A DNA stretch of 64,000 nt from Lentzea albidocapillata subsp. violacea (GTDB lineage: Bacteria > Actinomycetota > Actinomycetes > Mycobacteriales > Pseudonocardiaceae). Shown one piece after another: positions 41,906-50,478 of this stretch. Every line of letters starts with the position of its first letter. Position 1 is the first letter of the stretch. The notes below the pieces were generated by a model. The model worked only from the letters and a program-made list of their open reading frames with translations, was not told the origin of the DNA and made no database searches. Made by a program: the position numbers and the translations under genes. Location: the NCBI RefSeq assembly GCF_900100275.1, contig NZ_FNET01000020.1, positions 1 through 64,000 of the forward strand, written 5' to 3'.

Positions 41906-42823
41906 TCACGGCTGGTACAGATGGCCGGCCACGGCGTTCTTACAGACTTCCTGGAGTGCGTTCACCGCGTCTCGCAGCAGCGGATTGGTGTTCGCGGTGC
42001 GGTGGACGGCGTGCACATGTCTGCGCACAGGCTTGTGTCGCAACGGCATCGCGTGCGTGCCTGACAGCTCCTTGTACCCGAGCGCGGGCACAAGCGCGAC
42101 ACCGACGCCGGCCGCCACTAGCGACTGCACGACCTCGTAGTCGTTGCTCCGGAAAGCGATCTTGGGCGCGAAACCCGCCGCCGCGCACAGACGTGTGAGA
42201 CAGGTGGCACCGGAGGTGCCGTCGCGTGACGCGATCCAGCGTTCGTCCTTGAGGTCTTCGAGTCTGACGTTGTTCTTCGCGGCCTGGTGCGCGGACGGCA
42301 CCATGACCAGCAGGGATTCGTCCAGCAACGGCAGCACCGTCAGTTCTTCCGGCCACGTGCGCGGAACGAGGTCGTACGCGTAGACCAGCGCGAGGTCGAG
42401 CTCGCCGGACAGCACGAGCGGCAGGACGTCGTCCGGCTCCGCCTCGTCCAGGCGGATCTCGGCGCCCGGCAACTCGGCCTGCAGCTTCGCCAGCGCCTTC
42501 GGCACGACCCGCGCGCTCGCGGTGGGGAACGTGCCGATCCGCAGGCGGCCCCGCAGGCCCTGCACCATCGCCTTCACCTCGTGCTCGAAGCCGTCGAACG
42601 CGGCGAGCAACTCGCCGCCGCGGTCGGCGATCAGCAGAGCGGCGGCGGCCGGCCTGATCGAGTGCGCCTCGCGTTCGAAGAGCGTCACGCCGACCACCCG
42701 CTCGAACGCCGAGATCTGCTGCGACACGGCCGACGACGTGTAGCCGAGCCGGCGGGCGGCCTCGGCGAAGGAACCCGTCTTCACGACCTCGACGAGCGTG
42801 CGGAGATGGACCGGGTTGAGCAC
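41906..42823 (-). CDS. LysR-family regulator of the adjacent catabolic cluster
   Basis: A 305-residue LysR regulator. The N-terminal helix-turn-helix is TGSFAEAARRLGYTSSAVSQQISAFERVVG, and the effector domain begins near 90 (GRLRIGTFPTASARVVPKAL). It is divergent from the aldehyde dehydrogenase operon across 81 bp, the classical LysR layout, and glutarate clusters of pseudomonads use a LysR regulator (GcdR). It probably senses an intermediate of that route; inference only. Confidence 0.92.
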   Translation of the reverse strand: MLNPVHLRTLVEVVKTGSFAEAARRLGYTSSAVSQQISAFERVVGVTLFEREAHSIRPAAAALLIADRGGELLAAFDGFEHEVKAMVQGLRGRLRIGTFPTASARVVPKALAKLQAELPGAEIRLDEAEPDDVLPLVLSGELDLALVYAYDLVPRTWPEELTVLPLLDESLLVMVPSAHQAAKNNVRLEDLKDERWIASRDGTSGATCLTRLCAAAGFAPKIAFRSNDYEVVQSLVAAGVGVALVPALGYKELSGTHAMPLRHKPVRRHVHAVHRTANTNPLLRDAVNALQEVCKNAVAGHLYQP

Positions 42824-42904
42824 CAGAGCAGCTTATGCTCGACGTCGCGAGGTTTCGTTCTGCGCCCTCTGGCGCATCCACCGCGCACCTACCAGGGTGG
42901 ATGC

Positions 42905-44389
42905 ATGCCCTACATCTCCACGAACCCGTCGAACACCTCCGACGTGGTCGCCGAGATCGAGCTCGGGACCAGCCGCGACTTCGTCGACGCCGCCCAGCGG
43001 GCCAAGGCCGCACAGCGCGCGTGGGCACACGTACCCGCGCCCGTGCGCGGCCAGGTCATCGGCAACATCGGCCGCCTGGTCGAGGCGAACTTCGAACCCC
43101 TCTCCCAGCTCGTGACCCGCGAGATCGGCAAGCCGATCGCCGAGGCCCGCGGCGAGGTGCAGGAGATCGTCGACACCGCGAACTTCTTCCTCGGCGAAGG
43201 CAGGCGCCTCTACGGGCAGACGGTCCCTTCGGAGATGGCGGACAAGCAGCTCTTCACCTTCCGCAACCCGGTCGGCGTCGCGGCGATCATCACCGCCGGC
43301 AACTTCCCGGTCGCCGTGCCGTCCTGGTACATCATCCCGGCGCTGCTGTGCGGCAACTCCGTCGTCTGGAAGCCCGCCGAGTACTCCGCCGCGTCGGCCC
43401 AGGCCTTCTACGACGTGTTCCAGGCCGCCGGCATTCCGGCCGGTGTGTTCGAGATCGTCTTCGCCGAGGGCTCGGAGACGTTCGACGGACTGGAACAGTC
43501 GCTGCGGCAGGGACTCGTCGACAAGGTCGGCTTCACCGGGTCCACCGAGGTCGGTGTGCGCATCGGCGAACTGTGCGGACGCCACCTCCAGACGCCGTGC
43601 CTGGAACTGGGCGGCAAGAACCCGATGGTCGTCACCGAGGACGCGGACCTCGACCTGGCCGTGCAGGGCGCGTTGTTCGCCGGCTTCGGCTCCGCGGGCC
43701 AGCGCTGCACCTCGCTCGGCACGGCGATCGTGCACGAGTCGGTGTACGACGAGTTCCTGACCCGGTTCGTCGAGGCCGCCGCCGGCGCCACCGTGGGCGA
43801 CCCGACCGGTGATGTCCTCTATGGACCGTTGCTGGACGAGAAGTTCGCGCTGGCGTACGAGAAGTACCTCGGCTGGATCGGCGGGCACCACACGGTGCAC
43901 GGCCCGACCGGCCGCATCTCGGCCACCAGTCCCCGCGACGGCTTCACTGGTGAGAACGGCTTCTTCTACCACCCCGCAATCGTTTCCGGTGTGCGCGACG
44001 ACGACGAACTGTTCCTGCAGGAGACGTTCGGCCCGATCGTCGGCGTCATGAGGTACTCGGACCTGGACGAGGCGATCGAGCTCGGCAACAAGCCGGGCTA
44101 CGGCCTCTCCTGCTCGATCTACACCACGGACCCGAACAAGGCCTTCCGGTTCCGCGCCGGCATCTCCGCCGGAATGGTCAGCGTCAACAACTCGACGTCC
44201 GGGGCCGAGGCGCACCTGCCGTTCGGCGGCAACGGCAAGAGCGGCAACGGCTCCCGGCAGTCGGGCATGTGGGTGCTCGACCAGTTCACCCGCTGGCAGT
44301 CCATGAACTGGGACTACTCCGGGAAGCTGCAGAAGGCGCAGATGGACACTCTCGCGATCGAGGCGAACCTTGACTTCCGACTCGCCTGA
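42905..44389 (+). CDS. NAD(P)-dependent aldehyde dehydrogenase
   Basis: A 494-residue aldehyde dehydrogenase. The oxyanion Asn133 is in TAGNFPVAVPSW, Lys157 in VWKPAEYSAA binds NAD(P), Glu234 is in LELGGKNPM and Cys268 in FGSAGQRCTS. Length is normal. In this operon it may oxidise 2-aminoadipate semialdehyde or glutarate semialdehyde; it lacks the NNAII stretch of the ALDH7 group, so the exact substrate is open. The ATG at 42905 has CAGGGTGG upstream. First gene of the run; its end overlaps the next gene by 20 bp. Confidence 0.93.
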   Translation: MPYISTNPSNTSDVVAEIELGTSRDFVDAAQRAKAAQRAWAHVPAPVRGQVIGNIGRLVEANFEPLSQLVTREIGKPIAEARGEVQEIVDTANFFLGEGRRLYGQTVPSEMADKQLFTFRNPVGVAAIITAGNFPVAVPSWYIIPALLCGNSVVWKPAEYSAASAQAFYDVFQAAGIPAGVFEIVFAEGSETFDGLEQSLRQGLVDKVGFTGSTEVGVRIGELCGRHLQTPCLELGGKNPMVVTEDADLDLAVQGALFAGFGSAGQRCTSLGTAIVHESVYDEFLTRFVEAAAGATVGDPTGDVLYGPLLDEKFALAYEKYLGWIGGHHTVHGPTGRISATSPRDGFTGENGFFYHPAIVSGVRDDDELFLQETFGPIVGVMRYSDLDEAIELGNKPGYGLSCSIYTTDPNKAFRFRAGISAGMVSVNNSTSGAEAHLPFGGNGKSGNGSRQSGMWVLDQFTRWQSMNWDYSGKLQKAQMDTLAIEANLDFRLA

Positions 44390-45530
44390 GCTGCCCGCTC
44401 AAGCAGAGGTCGTCGTCATCGGCGGCGGGGTGATGGGCACATCCATCGCCTTCCACCTCGCCGAGGCAGGAGTCCGGGACGTCGTGGTCGTGGAGAGGGA
44501 TGACCTGGGGTCCGGCTCCACCTGCAAGGCAGCGGGTGGAGTGCGCGCCCAGTTCTCCGACGAACTGAACATCAGGCTCGGAGCTCGATCCATCGAACTG
44601 TTCCAGCGCTTTCCGCAGCGCCCCGGGCAGGAGATCGATCTGCACCAGGTCGGCTACCTGTTCCTCCTTTCCTCTCGGGAACACGTCACGGCGTTCGAGC
44701 GCAACGTCGATCTCCAGAACTCCCTCGGCGTGCGCAGTCGCATGCTGACTGTCGAGGAGGCCCGGCGGATCTCGCCGCTGATCGAAACGGACGGCCTGCT
44801 CGCGGCGACCTTCTCGCCCGACGACGGACACTGCACGCCTGAGTCCGTCGTACTGGGCTACGCCACCGCGGCCCGCCGATCCGGTGTCCGCTTCCACACC
44901 AGAACAACCGTGAGATCGATCGTAGGGACGGGGTCCGACAGTTTTCGCGTCGAAACCGACCGCGGGACGGTTTCGGCGGGAAATGTGGTCTGCGCGGCGG
45001 GTGCCTGGTCGCGGGAGATCGGCGAGATGGTGGGCGTTGACCTGCCTGTTTCTCCCCTGCGACGGCAGATCATGTTCACCGAACCCATGCCGGAACTACA
45101 CGATCGGGTGACTCCCTTCACCATCGACTTCGGCAGCACCTTCTACTTCCACCGCGAGGGCCAGGGGCTGCTGTTCGGCATGTCCGACCCCGACGAGACA
45201 CCGGGTTTCAAGCTGGACATGTCCGACGCGTGGCTGCCCCGCCTCACGGAGGCGATCGGCAGGCGTGCGCCGAGACTGCTGGACGTGGGGGTGCGCGACG
45301 GGTGGGCCGGGCTGTACGAGGTGACGCCGGACCACAACGCGCTGATCGGCTCGGTGGGCAGGTTCTTCTACGCCACGGGCTTTTCGGGGCACGGGTTCCT
45401 GCAGGGTCCCGCGGTCGGCGAGGTCGTGCGCGACCTCGTGCTCGGCCGCGAGCCCTTCGTCGACGTGTCCAGTCTGGACGCCTCCAGGTTCGCCGCCGAC
45501 CAGGCACGGCCGGAACTCAACTGCGTGTGA
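44370..45530 (+). CDS. FAD-dependent amine/amino-acid oxidoreductase (DAO family)
   Basis: A 386-residue flavoenzyme. VVVIGGGVMGTSIAFHLAE (GxGxxG at 18-23) and VVVVERDDLGSGSTCKAAGG bind FAD; the C-terminal GWAGLYEVTPDHNALIG and FYATGFSGHGFLQGPAVGEVV close the site, as in sarcosine, dimethylglycine and pipecolate oxidases. The only usable start is the TTG at 44370, inside the aldehyde dehydrogenase gene, 14 codons before the FAD strand. L-pipecolate oxidation is my preferred role given the neighbours. Confidence 0.88.
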   Translation: MTSDSPELPAQAEVVVIGGGVMGTSIAFHLAEAGVRDVVVVERDDLGSGSTCKAAGGVRAQFSDELNIRLGARSIELFQRFPQRPGQEIDLHQVGYLFLLSSREHVTAFERNVDLQNSLGVRSRMLTVEEARRISPLIETDGLLAATFSPDDGHCTPESVVLGYATAARRSGVRFHTRTTVRSIVGTGSDSFRVETDRGTVSAGNVVCAAGAWSREIGEMVGVDLPVSPLRRQIMFTEPMPELHDRVTPFTIDFGSTFYFHREGQGLLFGMSDPDETPGFKLDMSDAWLPRLTEAIGRRAPRLLDVGVRDGWAGLYEVTPDHNALIGSVGRFFYATGFSGHGFLQGPAVGEVVRDLVLGREPFVDVSSLDASRFAADQARPELNCV

Positions 45531-45538
45531 GGAATGTG

Positions 45539-46657
45539 ATGGACGTTCTCGAGCTCATGGACGAGTGGGGGCCGGAGAAGGTCGTCTGCGTGTCCGACCG
45601 GCGCACCGGCATGAAAGGTGTGCTCGTCATCGACAACACCGCGCGCGGCATGGGCAAGGGCGGCACCCGGATGAGCCCGCACGTGACGGTCGCGGAGATC
45701 GCCCGTCTCGCGCGCGTGATGACGTGGAAGTGGGCCGGCGTCGACCTGTTCTTCGGCGGCGCGAAGGCGGGGATCGTGTTCGATCCTTCTTCTCCCGGCA
45801 AGGAAGCGGCGCTGCGGGCGTTCGCGCGCAAGCTCTCCAACGAGGTGCCGCGCGAGTACGTGCTCGGGCTCGACATGGGCCTCACGGAACGGGACGCCGC
45901 GATCGTCCAGGACGAACTGTCGGACCGCGGCGCTATGATGGGCGCACCGGCTCAACTCGGCGGTCTTCCGTACGACGAGCTGGGCGTCACCGGGTACGGC
46001 GTGGCCGAGGTGGCGGACGAGTTGGTGGTGCTGCGCGGAAAACGCGTGGCGATTCAGGGTTTCGGCGCGGTAGGTGCCGCGGCGGCGAAGCGGTTCTCCG
46101 AACTGGGCGCTGTCGTCGTCGCCGTGTCGTCGGTGCACGGGGCGCTGGTGGATGCCGGCGGTCTGGACGTCGCACGACTGCTGAAGCTGCGAGGCGAATT
46201 CGGTGACCTCGCGGTGAAGGAGTACGGCGCCGTCCGCGCGCTCGGTGCCGAACTGCGGGTGCCGTGCGACGTGCTGGTGCCGGCCGCCCTGCAGGACGTG
46301 ATCGACGCGGAACTCGCGGGCGAGCTAGACACCGCCCTGGTGGTCGAGGGTGCGAACCTGCCGACTTCCGCCGCGGCACAAGAGGTTCTCGCCGCGCGCG
46401 GGATCACGGTGGTGCCTGACTTCATCGCGAACGCCGGCGGCGTGGTCGCGGCGGCGTTCGGGATGGACGCGCGGTACTCGCCGTTCCCGGTGAATCCCGC
46501 GACGGTGCTGGAGGCCGTGTCCTCGAAGCTGAGGGCGAACGCGGCGAACATCATCGCCGAGGCACGAAGTCGTGGCACCACGACACATGTGGCGGCGCGC
46601 GAGCTGGCGCAGGAACGCGTGCTGGCCGCGATGAAGCTGCGGGGACGGGTCGCATGA
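45539..46657 (+). CDS. Glu/Leu/Phe/Val-type amino-acid dehydrogenase
   Basis: A 372-residue dehydrogenase. MGKGGTRMSPHVT, MTWKWAGVDLFFGGAKAGI supply the two catalytic lysines (Lys64 and Lys76), and VAIQGFGAVGAAAAKRFSELGA is the NAD-binding Rossmann loop; DFIANAGGVVAA is the late family mark. Size fits leucine-dehydrogenase-like enzymes. In this cluster it could deaminate 2-aminoadipate or regenerate glutamate. GAGGA stands six nt before the ATG at 45539. Its stop overlaps a relay ORF at a 161-bp duplication. Confidence 0.9.
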   Translation: MDVLELMDEWGPEKVVCVSDRRTGMKGVLVIDNTARGMGKGGTRMSPHVTVAEIARLARVMTWKWAGVDLFFGGAKAGIVFDPSSPGKEAALRAFARKLSNEVPREYVLGLDMGLTERDAAIVQDELSDRGAMMGAPAQLGGLPYDELGVTGYGVAEVADELVVLRGKRVAIQGFGAVGAAAAKRFSELGAVVVAVSSVHGALVDAGGLDVARLLKLRGEFGDLAVKEYGAVRALGAELRVPCDVLVPAALQDVIDAELAGELDTALVVEGANLPTSAAAQEVLAARGITVVPDFIANAGGVVAAAFGMDARYSPFPVNPATVLEAVSSKLRANAANIIAEARSRGTTTHVAARELAQERVLAAMKLRGRVA

Positions 46658-46839
46658 GCTCCCTCGAAAGCGTGGTGACTGCGGGCCGCTCTGCGGTGAA
46701 GGCATGCACGACGGCGGACGACGAAGCGCGAAGCGGCGGCACCAGATGCGAGCCGCGGCAGGAACAGGTGCCGACCGCGGTGCAGGCGACGACGAAGCTG
46801 CGGGGACGGGTCGCATGAGCTCCCTCGAAGGCGTGGTGA
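46633..46839. repeat. Tandem duplication of a gene junction (161-bp period)
   Basis: 46633-46678 and 46794-46839 are 46-bp copies with one mismatch, each spanning the end of the dehydrogenase, its ATGA junction and the first codons of the CoA-transferase. Flanks show weaker likeness: EARS-GGT residues occur in both copies, and the first copy still reads MSSLESVVTAGRS against MSSLEGVVIADFS in the real gene. The pattern is an old tandem duplication whose core stayed nearly identical. Confidence 0.8.
46654..46818 (+). CDS. 54-codon relay ORF left by the duplication
   Basis: It starts in the ATGA at the dehydrogenase stop and ends in the ATGA at the CoA-transferase start, so ribosomes can pass from one gene to the next through it. 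The product begins MSSLESVVTAGRS, a copy of the CoA-transferase head, and ends TTKLRGRVA, a copy of the dehydrogenase tail. It is unlikely to have its own function; its value may be to keep translational coupling. Confidence 0.4.
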   Translation: MSSLESVVTAGRSAVKACTTADDEARSGGTRCEPRQEQVPTAVQATTKLRGRVA

Positions 46840-47900
46840 TCGCGGACTTCAGCCGGGTGCTGGCGGCGCCGTACGCGACGATGATGCTGGGCGACCTCGG
46901 TGCCGAGGTGGTCAAGGTCGAGCTGCCCGGCAGGGGCGACGAGACCCGCGCGTGGGGTCCGCCGCACTACGAGGACGAGGCGACGTACTTCCTGTCCGTC
47001 AACAGGAACAAGACGTCCGTGCAGATCGACCTGTCGACCGAGGCGGGCCGGGAGGCGGCGCGCGAGCTGATCGCGCGGGCGGACGTCGTGGTCGAGAACT
47101 TCAAGCCGGGCACGATGAAGAAGTTCGGGCTGGACTACGAGTCGCTGGGTCGTGCCGACCTGATCTACTGCTCGATCTCGGGTTTCGGTTCGGGCAAGGG
47201 TGCGGACCTGCCCGGCTACGACCTGCTCGTGCAGGCCGTGGGCGGGTTGATGAGCGTGACCGGGCCCGGTCCGTACGAGCCGGTGAAGACCGGAGTGGCG
47301 CTGGTCGACGTGCTGACCGGGTTGCACGCGTGCGTCGGCATCCTGGCGGCGTTGCGGCACCGGGAGGCGACGGGGCTGGGGCAGCTCGTCGAGCTCGACC
47401 TGCTGACGGTGTTGTTGTCGAGCATGGTGAACCAGAGCGCGGGTTTCACGCTGGCCGGGTCGGTGCCCAAGCCGATGGGCAACCGGCATCCGTCGATCGC
47501 GCCGTACGAGGTGTTCCCGACGGTCGACCAGCCGATCGTGCTCGCGGTCGGCAACGACCGGCAGTTCCGCCGGTTGTGCTCGGTGCTGGACGTGCCGGAG
47601 CTGGCCACGGACCCGCGGTTCGTCACGAACTCCGATCGGGTGGAGAACGTGGACGAGCTGTTCGAGATGCTCGCGGCGCGGCTGCGGACGCGCCCGGCGC
47701 AGCACTGGTTCGAGACGCTGACGCCGCTGGGTGTCCCGTGTGGTCCCGTCAACGATGTCGCGCGCGCGTTCGCGCTGGCGGAGTCGCTGGATCTCGGTCC
47801 CACCGCGACGATCGACGGCATGACGCTCGTCGCCAACCCCATCCGCCTGTCGCGCACGCCGGTGACCTACCGGCTGCGCCCGCCGAAACTGGAGCAGTGA
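46815..47900 (+). CDS. CaiB/BaiF family (class III) CoA-transferase
   Basis: A 361-residue class III CoA-transferase. FSRVLAAPYATMMLGDLGAEVVKVE is the family opening, followed by WGPPHYEDEATYFLSVNRNKTSV and ADVVVENFKPGTMKKFGLDY, the CoA-binding part with the catalytic Asp region. Beside glutaryl-CoA dehydrogenase it probably moves CoA from succinyl-CoA to glutarate, like GcdG/SUGCT. The ATG at 46815 overlaps the relay ORF stop. It ends one base before the next gene's GTG. Confidence 0.92.
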   Translation: MSSLEGVVIADFSRVLAAPYATMMLGDLGAEVVKVELPGRGDETRAWGPPHYEDEATYFLSVNRNKTSVQIDLSTEAGREAARELIARADVVVENFKPGTMKKFGLDYESLGRADLIYCSISGFGSGKGADLPGYDLLVQAVGGLMSVTGPGPYEPVKTGVALVDVLTGLHACVGILAALRHREATGLGQLVELDLLTVLLSSMVNQSAGFTLAGSVPKPMGNRHPSIAPYEVFPTVDQPIVLAVGNDRQFRRLCSVLDVPELATDPRFVTNSDRVENVDELFEMLAARLRTRPAQHWFETLTPLGVPCGPVNDVARAFALAESLDLGPTATIDGMTLVANPIRLSRTPVTYRLRPPKLEQ

Positions 47901-47901
47901 C

Positions 47902-49062
47902 GTGCAGGACCCGTTGGAGTTGCTGGACATCCCGTCGTTGCTGGGCGACGAGGAGCGCGACATCCAGGCCACCGTCGCGGCCTACCTGTCCGACCACGTC
48001 CGGCCGCACATCGCCTCGTGGTTCGAGGCGGGCATCCTGCCGCGCGAACTGGCTCAGGAGCTGGGCAAGCTCGGGGTGCTGGGCATGCATCTGGAGGGGT
48101 ACGGGTGCGCGGGGACGTCCGCGCTCGCGTACGGGCTCGCATGTCTGGAACTGGAGGCGGTCGACAGCGGCATCCGCAGCTTCGTGTCCGTGCAGGGCTC
48201 ACTGTCGATGTACTCGATCTGGAAGTACGGGTCGGAGGAGCAGAAGCAGGAGTGGCTGCCACGGCTGGCCGCCGGTGAGGCGATCGGGTGCTTCGGGCTG
48301 ACCGAGCCGGACTTCGGCTCGAACCCGTCCGGCATGCGCACGCGCGCCGCGCGCGACGGCGCGGACTGGGTGCTGAACGGCACCAAGATGTGGATCACCA
48401 ACGGTGGACTCGCGGACGTGGCGACGGTGTGGGCGCGGACCGAGGAGGGAATTCGAGGATTCCTCGTTCCCCGTGGCACGCCCGGATTCTCCACACGGGA
48501 CATCAAGCAGAAGCTGTCGATGCGAGCATCCGTCACCTCCGAGTTGGTCCTGGAGGACGTGCGGCTGCCGGAAAGCGCTCGGCTGCCGCTCGCGACTTCC
48601 CTGCGCGCACCGCTGACGTGTCTGAACGAGGCGCGGTTCGGGATCGTGTTCGGCGCTGTCGGTGCCGCACGGGATTCGTTGCAGGCGGCGCTCGGCTACG
48701 CCGGTACGCGCATCCAGTTCGACCAGCCGATCGCCTCGTTCCAGCTCACCCAGCGCAAGCTCGCGAGCATGACGGTGCAGGTCAGCAACTCGATGCTGCT
48801 GGCGTTGCACCTCGCCCGGCTCAAGGAGGCCGGCACGCTCAAGCCCGAGCAGATCAGCGTCGGCAAGTACAACAACGTCGAGTCGGCCATCGCGATCGCA
48901 CGGGAAAGCCGGACCATCCTCGGCGCGAACGGCATCTCGCTCGAGTACTCGCCCTTGCGTCACGCCAACAACCTGGAATCCGTCCTGACTTATGAGGGCA
49001 CTTCCGACATCCACCTGCTATCCATCGGCCACGCGTTGACCGGAATCGCCGCTTTCCGTTGA
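47902..49062 (+). CDS. gcdH: Glutaryl-CoA dehydrogenase
   Basis: A 386-residue acyl-CoA dehydrogenase close to the glutaryl-CoA type: GYGCAGTSALAYGLACLELE, VDSGIRSFVSVQGSLSMYSI, GCFGLTEPDFGSNPSGM (FAD contact) and the catalytic Glu in LTYEGTSDIHLLSIGHALTG, each near-identical in pattern to known GcdH. It oxidises and decarboxylates glutaryl-CoA to crotonyl-CoA and needs an electron-transfer flavoprotein, not encoded here. GTG start two bases after the CoA-transferase stop. Confidence 0.93.
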   Translation: MQDPLELLDIPSLLGDEERDIQATVAAYLSDHVRPHIASWFEAGILPRELAQELGKLGVLGMHLEGYGCAGTSALAYGLACLELEAVDSGIRSFVSVQGSLSMYSIWKYGSEEQKQEWLPRLAAGEAIGCFGLTEPDFGSNPSGMRTRAARDGADWVLNGTKMWITNGGLADVATVWARTEEGIRGFLVPRGTPGFSTRDIKQKLSMRASVTSELVLEDVRLPESARLPLATSLRAPLTCLNEARFGIVFGAVGAARDSLQAALGYAGTRIQFDQPIASFQLTQRKLASMTVQVSNSMLLALHLARLKEAGTLKPEQISVGKYNNVESAIAIARESRTILGANGISLEYSPLRHANNLESVLTYEGTSDIHLLSIGHALTGIAAFR

Positions 49063-49114
49063 TCGTTCGCCCTATCCTGCACTCCGCAACGGGGATCGCG
49101 GGTGGGAGGACGTT

Positions 49115-49708
49115 CTGCCGGAGGAGACAAACAGCCGCAGTGACGCGCGTCGCAACCGCAAGCGATTGCTGGACGCCGCGACGCACGTCCTGCGGGCTGA
49201 ACCAGCAACGGCGACGATGCAGTCGATCGCGCGCAAGGCCGCGCTTTCGCAAGCGACGGCGTACCGGCACTTTCCATCCGTGGAAGCGCTCGTGGTGGCC
49301 TATCACGAAGACGTCATAGCGTCGTTGGTCGAACACGGCGAACGGTCTCGCAAGACCGGCAAAGAACTGTTCGAGCATCAAGCCGCACGGTGGGTGAAGC
49401 TGCAGAACGTGCACGGCCCGGTGATAGTGCGGTTCTCGTCGCAGCGCGGGATTCTGGAACGGATGCACAACGCCGAGGAGGTGGCGGCCTTGACGTGCAG
49501 CGCGTGGGACCAGGCGTTGCGCGGCGTGCTGATCGACCTGGCGCTCCCGGACGCCCTGCTGAACGTGGCGCGGTTCCTGCACCACGCGTTGTTCGACCCT
49601 CGGGAGATCCTCGACCTGACGAAAACCGCCGGACTACCTGACGAACAGGTGGTCCGGCGGCTCTCGGACGCGTTCTACGGCGCGTTGAAGGGCTGGGCTT
49701 CTCACTAG
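49115..49708 (+). CDS. TetR-family regulator with CTG start
   Basis: A 197-residue regulator with helix-turn-helix ATMQSIARKAALSQATAYRHFPSVEAL. The frame has no ATG, GTG or TTG between the in-frame stop at 49037 and 49166, and a start at the TTG there would remove helix 1. A CTG at 49115 stands four nt after GGGAGGA and gives the normal opening (SRSDARRNRKRLLDAATHVL). It is 52 bp after gcdH and could regulate the cluster or be separate. Confidence 0.8.
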   Translation: MPEETNSRSDARRNRKRLLDAATHVLRAEPATATMQSIARKAALSQATAYRHFPSVEALVVAYHEDVIASLVEHGERSRKTGKELFEHQAARWVKLQNVHGPVIVRFSSQRGILERMHNAEEVAALTCSAWDQALRGVLIDLALPDALLNVARFLHHALFDPREILDLTKTAGLPDEQVVRRLSDAFYGALKGWASH

Positions 49709-49747
49709 ATCCCAGGCATTAGATCCCAGGCGCTAGATCCCGAGCGG
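49706..49747. repeat. Three 14-bp tandem repeats between convergent stops
   Basis: TAGATCCCAGGCAT, TAGATCCCAGGCGC and TAGATCCCGAGCGG follow each other without gap. The first TAG is the TetR stop and the third copy contains the cyclophilin stop on the other strand, so the repeats fill and flank the 24 bp between two convergent genes. Confidence 0.75.
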
Positions 49748-50428
49748 GAGCACCCACTTCAGCTCGGACTTGACGTTCGGGCGGCCGTCGAGCGGGTTCT
49801 CCCCCGCGATGCCGCCGGCCGCGATCTTGTCCAGGGTCTTCAGGCCCTCGGGCAGGATCTGGCCGAACACGGTGTAGTTGGGGCGCAGGATCGAGTCCGA
49901 CTGCACGAGGAAGAACTGCGAGCCGTTCGTGTCCGGGCCGGCGTTCGCCATGGCGAGCGTGCCGCGCGGGTAGATGCGGCGCTGCCCGGTCGGGTCGTTC
50001 GGGGCGGGCCGCAGGTCGGTCGGTAGCTCGTCCTTGTACTTGTAACCGGGGCCGCCCTCACCCGTGTTGGACGGGTCGCCGCACTGCAGCACCTTCAGCG
50101 TCGGGTACGCGGTGAGCCGGTGGCACTCGGTCTGGTTGTAGAACCCGCGGTGCGCCAGGTGGATGAAGCTGTGCGCGGTGCACGCGGCCTTGGAGCGGTC
50201 GAGCACCAGCGGGATGTCGCCCTGGTTCGTCTTCACCTTGACCAGGACCCTGCCCCTGGTGAACCACGGGTCGTGCGGGATCGACACCGGACGCGCGGCC
50301 GGTTCCTCCGGGGTCGCGGTGTAGCCGCAGTCGGGCCGGGCCGTCTGAACCTCGGCGGACGCGGTGCCCGTCGTGATGAAACCAACGGCCAGCGCCGCCA
50401 CTGCCAGTCCAGCTGCGATTCGCCTCAT
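49733..50428 (-). CDS. Secreted cyclophilin-type peptidyl-prolyl isomerase
   Basis: A 231-residue exported protein. The signal peptide is MRRIAAGLAVAALAVGFITTGTASAE; the cyclophilin fold follows (VKTNQGDIPLVLDRSKAACTAHSFIHLA, YPRGTLAMANAGPDTNGSQFFLV, YTVFGQILPEG). The catalytic-site residues are partly changed: CHRL is present where FHRV is usual, and Cys residues (ACTAH, ECHRL, LQCGD) could form a disulfide. It helps folding of exported proteins. Confidence 0.92.
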   Translation of the reverse strand: MRRIAAGLAVAALAVGFITTGTASAEVQTARPDCGYTATPEEPAARPVSIPHDPWFTRGRVLVKVKTNQGDIPLVLDRSKAACTAHSFIHLAHRGFYNQTECHRLTAYPTLKVLQCGDPSNTGEGGPGYKYKDELPTDLRPAPNDPTGQRRIYPRGTLAMANAGPDTNGSQFFLVQSDSILRPNYTVFGQILPEGLKTLDKIAAGGIAGENPLDGRPNVKSELKWVLPLGI

Positions 50429-50478
50429 GCGCGTTTCCTAGTGGAGCCGGGGTGAACGGGCAAGGTTTAACGGATCAC

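Noticed and set aside
42287-42904. N-terminal extension of the aldehyde dehydrogenase
   Set aside because: The added residues are an Arg/Gln-rich antisense shadow of the LysR gene; the ATG at 42905 gives the family's normal length.
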